A DNA stretch of 8,226 nt from a bacterium (GTDB lineage Bacteria > Patescibacteriota > Minisyncoccia > Phycocordibacterales > Phycocordibacteraceae), in contig JAJXVZ010000017.1 of assembly GCA_021781865.1 (NCBI GenBank), forward strand, positions 2,805 through 11,030, given 5' to 3'. Within the stretch, counting starts at the first letter, position 1. Each line of letters opens with the position of its first letter. The notes under the pieces are model-generated. The model had not been told where the DNA came from. It worked only from the letters and a program-made list of their open reading frames with translations, and made no database searches. This document shows positions 5,565-8,226 of the stretch, in pieces. Made by a program: the position numbers and the translations under genes.

Positions 5565-6839
5565 TTATTTTTTATGTCTGCGCAAGAATGCTGGAATCGC
5601 ACCCCACGCTTCATCGTCCCCTGGAGTCATGGGAGTTTCTTCACGTTTATGGGGTACCGCAGTCACGATTGGCTCTTCTTTCTCAATAGAGAGAAATTTC
5701 TCAATAAGAATGGGCGCCTCTTCTTTCTTTTTTTGTTCATGTTTTTCGGGAACCTTTTCATCCGTCTTCTCGTCGCGTCTCAGAATTTCATGATAAATAC
5801 GTCCACGCTCCTCGGCACGTCCTTCGCTCGGTAACGCAAAAAGAGATCGCTCGGTTCCCACATGCGGAGTCTGAACTGATCCTTCTGGGAAACCAGTCGC
5901 TATGACAATAATACGAACCTGACCCTTCTTGAGTTTCTCATCACGCATGATGCCAAAGATGATCCTCGCATCTTTATCGACAGACTCATTTATAACTTTT
6001 GCTGCTTCCTGCACTTCCATGATGCCAAGATCATCTGCACCTGCTATCACAAAAAGAATGCCTTTTGCGCCACCAATAGAAACATCGAGGAGTGCAGAAT
6101 TTACAGCCTGATTAGCTGCTTCTTTTGCACGATCATCGCCTTCAGCGATACCGATGCCCATGAGTGCAGGACCAGCACCCTCCATAATCGCCTTAATGTC
6201 GTTGAAGTCAGTATTAATGTCACCTGGCGTTGTGATTATATCGGAAACACCCTCAACTGCTTGACGCAAAATTTCATCGCACATGGCAAAGGCGTTCTTT
6301 GCCGAGGTATTTTTTTCAACAATTGAAAGCAGCTTGTCATTCGGAATCACAATGAATGCATCTACTTCTTTTTTGAGATCAGCAAGACCGCGATCAGCAA
6401 TTTCTTTGCGCTGTGCCCCCTCAAAAGAAAATGGCTTTGTCACAACGGCGATAACAAGTGCACCAATTTCTTTCGCGATCTTAGCGACGGTTGGAGCCGC
6501 GCCAGTACCAGTGCCGCCCCCCATGCCGCAGGTGATAAAAACCATATCGCTTCCTGTAAGTGCTTCCTGGATTTCCTGCCGAGTTTCTTCTGCGGCACGT
6601 TTGCCGAGCTCGGGATTCATCCCAGTGCCAAGTCCACGAGTGAGATTTTTCCCTATATGAATTTTGCGTTTCGCAAGTGATCGGTGAAGGTCCTGCGCAT
6701 CAGAGTTAACGGCGATAAATTCAACACCATGTACCTTCGACGTAATCATATGATTGATCGCGTTCTTACCCGAACCACCGACACCAACTACACGAATTCG
6801 TGCGAACGTCTCAACCTCTGGTTCAATGCGCTTTGACAT
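5565..6839 (-). CDS. ftsZ: cell division GTPase FtsZ
   Basis: FtsZ is the tubulin homologue that polymerises at midcell into the Z ring and recruits the division machinery. The 424-residue product has the N-terminal nucleotide fold (VVGVGGSGKNAINHM, 17-31), the tubulin signature GGGTGTGAAP (107-116) and the T7 synergy loop NTDFNDI (209-215), with catalytic Asp211 and Asp214. A charged Lys/Glu-rich linker (about 335-408) follows, then the conserved C-terminal peptide WGAIPAFLRRHKK (412-424), which binds FtsA. ATG 6839 is chosen over an in-frame TTG at 6872 because a promoter -10 box lies at 6877-6872, making the TTG fall before the likely transcript start; the shorter form also fits the family. 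There is no clear SD. It sits 91 bp after ftsA and 15 bp before the reductase gene. Confidence 0.97.
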   Translation of the reverse strand: MSKRIEPEVETFARIRVVGVGGSGKNAINHMITSKVHGVEFIAVNSDAQDLHRSLAKRKIHIGKNLTRGLGTGMNPELGKRAAEETRQEIQEALTGSDMVFITCGMGGGTGTGAAPTVAKIAKEIGALVIAVVTKPFSFEGAQRKEIADRGLADLKKEVDAFIVIPNDKLLSIVEKNTSAKNAFAMCDEILRQAVEGVSDIITTPGDINTDFNDIKAIMEGAGPALMGIGIAEGDDRAKEAANQAVNSALLDVSIGGAKGILFVIAGADDLGIMEVQEAAKVINESVDKDARIIFGIMRDEKLKKGQVRIIVIATGFPEGSVQTPHVGTERSLFALPSEGRAEERGRIYHEILRRDEKTDEKVPEKHEQKKKEEAPILIEKFLSIEKEEPIVTAVPHKREETPMTPGDDEAWGAIPAFLRRHKK

Positions 6840-6871
6840 ATTTTGTAAATTTAAATAAGTACGTTCTTGCA

Positions 6872-6899
6872 ATCATAACAGAACCGCAAAGGATGCAAA
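6872..6899 (-). promoter_or_regulatory. candidate ftsZ promoter in the ftsA-ftsZ gap
   Basis: Read on the minus strand, TATGAT (6877-6872, five of six) is preceded by TGT, forming an extended -10. TTTGCA (6899-6894, four of six) lies 16 bp upstream. Transcription would start near 6865, about 26 nt before the ftsZ ATG. This would let ftsZ and the two genes after it be expressed above ftsA. Confidence 0.45.
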
Positions 6900-6930
6900 T
6901 ATTGACAGCTTTTAATAAACGGCTTGTTAT

Positions 6931-8163
6931 TTACGGCAAAAATTGTTGGAAAAATTTTTTGAAGGAAACGGTTAGGTTTTTCTTCGGCACGTTTGTGTCA
7001 CCAGTAAGTCCCCAGAATGCAAGGCCGTATGCAACCGCCCATGTTGCGTCGCGAATTTTTGTATCTGCGGAGATGCGAAGTTCAGCAAGACGCGCGGGAA
7101 GCTTCAAAGACCCTTTCGCAATATCACTAATGGAACCAGTACCCGCGCCTCCACCCGAAATGATGATGCCGGCGGGTAGTGGACCGCGCCGTCCGAGTGA
7201 TTTGAGATGCTTTTCGATTAGTGAAAACATTGCGACGAGGCGGTTCTGAATAAAGTCGTCAACCTTCTTGCGTGGATACATTTGCCCTGTGAGTTTCCCG
7301 AGTTTTACACGCTCAGCTTCTTCGAGTGATATACGCAATCCCAAGGCTATGTCGTCGGTGATGCTACTTGAGCCCATTGGGAATACTTTTACGGATATAG
7401 GAATTCCTTCGTCATAGACGACAATCGATGCGGTTTCTGAGCCTATATTCGCGAGCACGCAACCCTTCATTTTTTGATCGCCTTCAAGAAGGACATAGGA
7501 ACCTGCAAGTGGGGAAGCCATTCGATCGATAATCTCGATATCTACATCCTCAACTGCCCCTGCAAGCGCCTCCTCGTGCTGAGAAAGACAGGTAACAAAA
7601 AGATAATCAACCTCGAGACGAACGCCTTTCATGCCGAGTGGGTCACCAAGCACCTTAGCGCCATCAATACGATATTCGGTTGGTATGCTGTGGAGTACAC
7701 GCCGATTAAGGAATCCAGGCGCCGCCGCCTCGCGAGCAGTTTTCCCAGCCTTCTCAAGATCGAGCATTGTTATTTCTTGATCGGCGCGCGAGATGATAGC
7801 GAAACCAGTTGCGCGTGCCTCATCGAGTGAAATACCGCCAATGGCAAGGAAGCCGGCATGGATCGGTACATGGGCAATGGATTCCACTTGGCGTTTTGCT
7901 TCTCGAATGCTCGCAGAGACCTCTTCCTTGTTGATGATATAGCCATGACGGAGACCTTTTGATTCAGCAAGACCTGTACCAAGAATACGAAGTTGTCGCC
8001 CACCGTGTTTATCGGAGAGTTCTTCGACAACAACCATTTTTACCTGGTATGTGCCGATGTCAATGCCAGTTGCGATTCTTCGTGACATGAATAGGGATGC
8101 GCGTCTTACTTGAGGCAAATTTCGCCACAAGTTTTTGTTCGCATCGTTCCATAGTAACGCCAT
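6931..8163 (-). CDS. ftsA: cell division protein FtsA, actin-like membrane tether
   Basis: FtsA is the actin-fold ATP-binding protein that anchors FtsZ filaments to the membrane. The frame codes 410 residues from ATG 8163 or 385 from ATG 8088; numbering here is from 8088. Phosphate-1 motif ATGIDIGT is at 6-13, HSIPTEYRIDG (133-143) is a family hallmark, the phosphate-2 loop is ANIGSETAS (213-221), and the adenosine motif is IISGGGAG (309-316). The C-terminus LTVSFKKFFQQFLP (372-385) is a typical amphipathic membrane-binding helix. AAGGGA seven bases before ATG 8163 supports the longer form, whereas the usual FtsA N-terminus supports 8088; the 25 extra residues (MALLWNDANK onward) have no family counterpart that I know. 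NIGSET replaces the more usual DIGGGT, so ATP handling may differ. It is upstream of ftsZ, as in most division clusters. Confidence 0.95.
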   Translation of the reverse strand: MALLWNDANKNLWRNLPQVRRASLFMSRRIATGIDIGTYQVKMVVVEELSDKHGGRQLRILGTGLAESKGLRHGYIINKEEVSASIREAKRQVESIAHVPIHAGFLAIGGISLDEARATGFAIISRADQEITMLDLEKAGKTAREAAAPGFLNRRVLHSIPTEYRIDGAKVLGDPLGMKGVRLEVDYLFVTCLSQHEEALAGAVEDVDIEIIDRMASPLAGSYVLLEGDQKMKGCVLANIGSETASIVVYDEGIPISVKVFPMGSSSITDDIALGLRISLEEAERVKLGKLTGQMYPRKKVDDFIQNRLVAMFSLIEKHLKSLGRRGPLPAGIIISGGGAGTGSISDIAKGSLKLPARLAELRISADTKIRDATWAVAYGLAFWGLTGDTNVPKKNLTVSFKKFFQQFLP

Positions 8164-8178
8164 GAGCCAATCCCTTCA

Positions 8179-8207
8179 AATGTAGCAATCCGTGGATAAA
8201 CAAATAA
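8179..8207 (-). promoter_or_regulatory. weak candidate ftsA promoter
   Basis: On the minus strand an extended -10, TGC followed by TACATT (8184-8179), is present, with only a poor -35 (TTATTT, 8207-8202) at 17 bp. The same TACATT hexamer is used in the cassette promoter at 3576. A start near 8172 would leave about ten bases before ATG 8163 and cut into its AAGGGA, but about 85 bases before ATG 8088. Confidence 0.3.
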
Positions 8208-8226
8208 AGAACGAATGTACGTGTGT

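Noticed and set aside
5263..5834. Long plus-strand frames opposite the reductase and ftsZ genes
   Set aside because: Shadows of two well-supported genes on the other strand; Ser/Phe/Cys-rich with no motif.
6840..6872. TTG start giving FtsZ eleven more residues
   Set aside because: It begins at the last base of the predicted -10 box, before the likely transcript start, and the extension has no family support.
7474..7830. 118-codon plus-strand frame opposite ftsA
   Set aside because: Shadow frame; ftsA on the minus strand carries all the family motifs.

Overview
The window reads as a piece of a small bacterial genome of mid GC content. Its genes are tightly packed, several lack a clear ribosome binding site, and it holds a compact ftsA-ftsZ pair. 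These traits, together with the style of the predicted proteins, suggest a Patescibacteria/CPR (Parcubacteria-like) organism. That assignment is an inference from gene style only, because no marker such as rRNA is present. TGA and the other stop codons behave as in the standard bacterial code. No tRNA, rRNA, CRISPR array, transposase or attachment site was found.

The layout is two convergent blocks. The left block runs on the + strand. It starts with a short edge region (1-180) holding two short minus-strand reading frames of uncertain status, followed by a 12-helix MFS transporter (181-1452). A 398-bp gap without a convincing gene comes next. Then there is a tight two-gene unit: a DedA/VTT-type membrane protein (1851-2480) and, two bases later, a GT4 glycosyltransferase (2483-3502). 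After it lies a self-contained cassette at 3553-3877 with a good sigma70-type promoter, a structured leader of about 108 nt, a perfect Shine-Dalgarno sequence, a 42-residue single-helix membrane protein and an intrinsic terminator.

The right block runs on the - strand from the right edge: ftsA (8163-6931), ftsZ (6839-5565), a thioredoxin-reductase/AhpF-like flavoprotein (5549-4617) and a GT2 glycosyltransferase (4613-3876). The last three are separated by 15 and 3 bp and probably share a transcript. A likely extra promoter sits between ftsA and ftsZ. FtsZ polymerises into the division ring and is tethered to the membrane by FtsA; FtsZ keeps its C-terminal FtsA-binding peptide and FtsA keeps an amphipathic C-terminus. 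The two glycosyltransferases and the DedA protein fit envelope or glycolipid work. The flavoprotein supplies dithiol reducing power.

The most unusual item is the 3553-3877 cassette. It combines a tiny hydrophobic protein, a folded leader, a perfect SD, and a CCTCCTT sequence just after the stop codon that is complementary to that SD. This architecture recalls type I toxin mRNAs or other RNA-controlled small membrane proteins. The resemblance is structural only and function is unknown.
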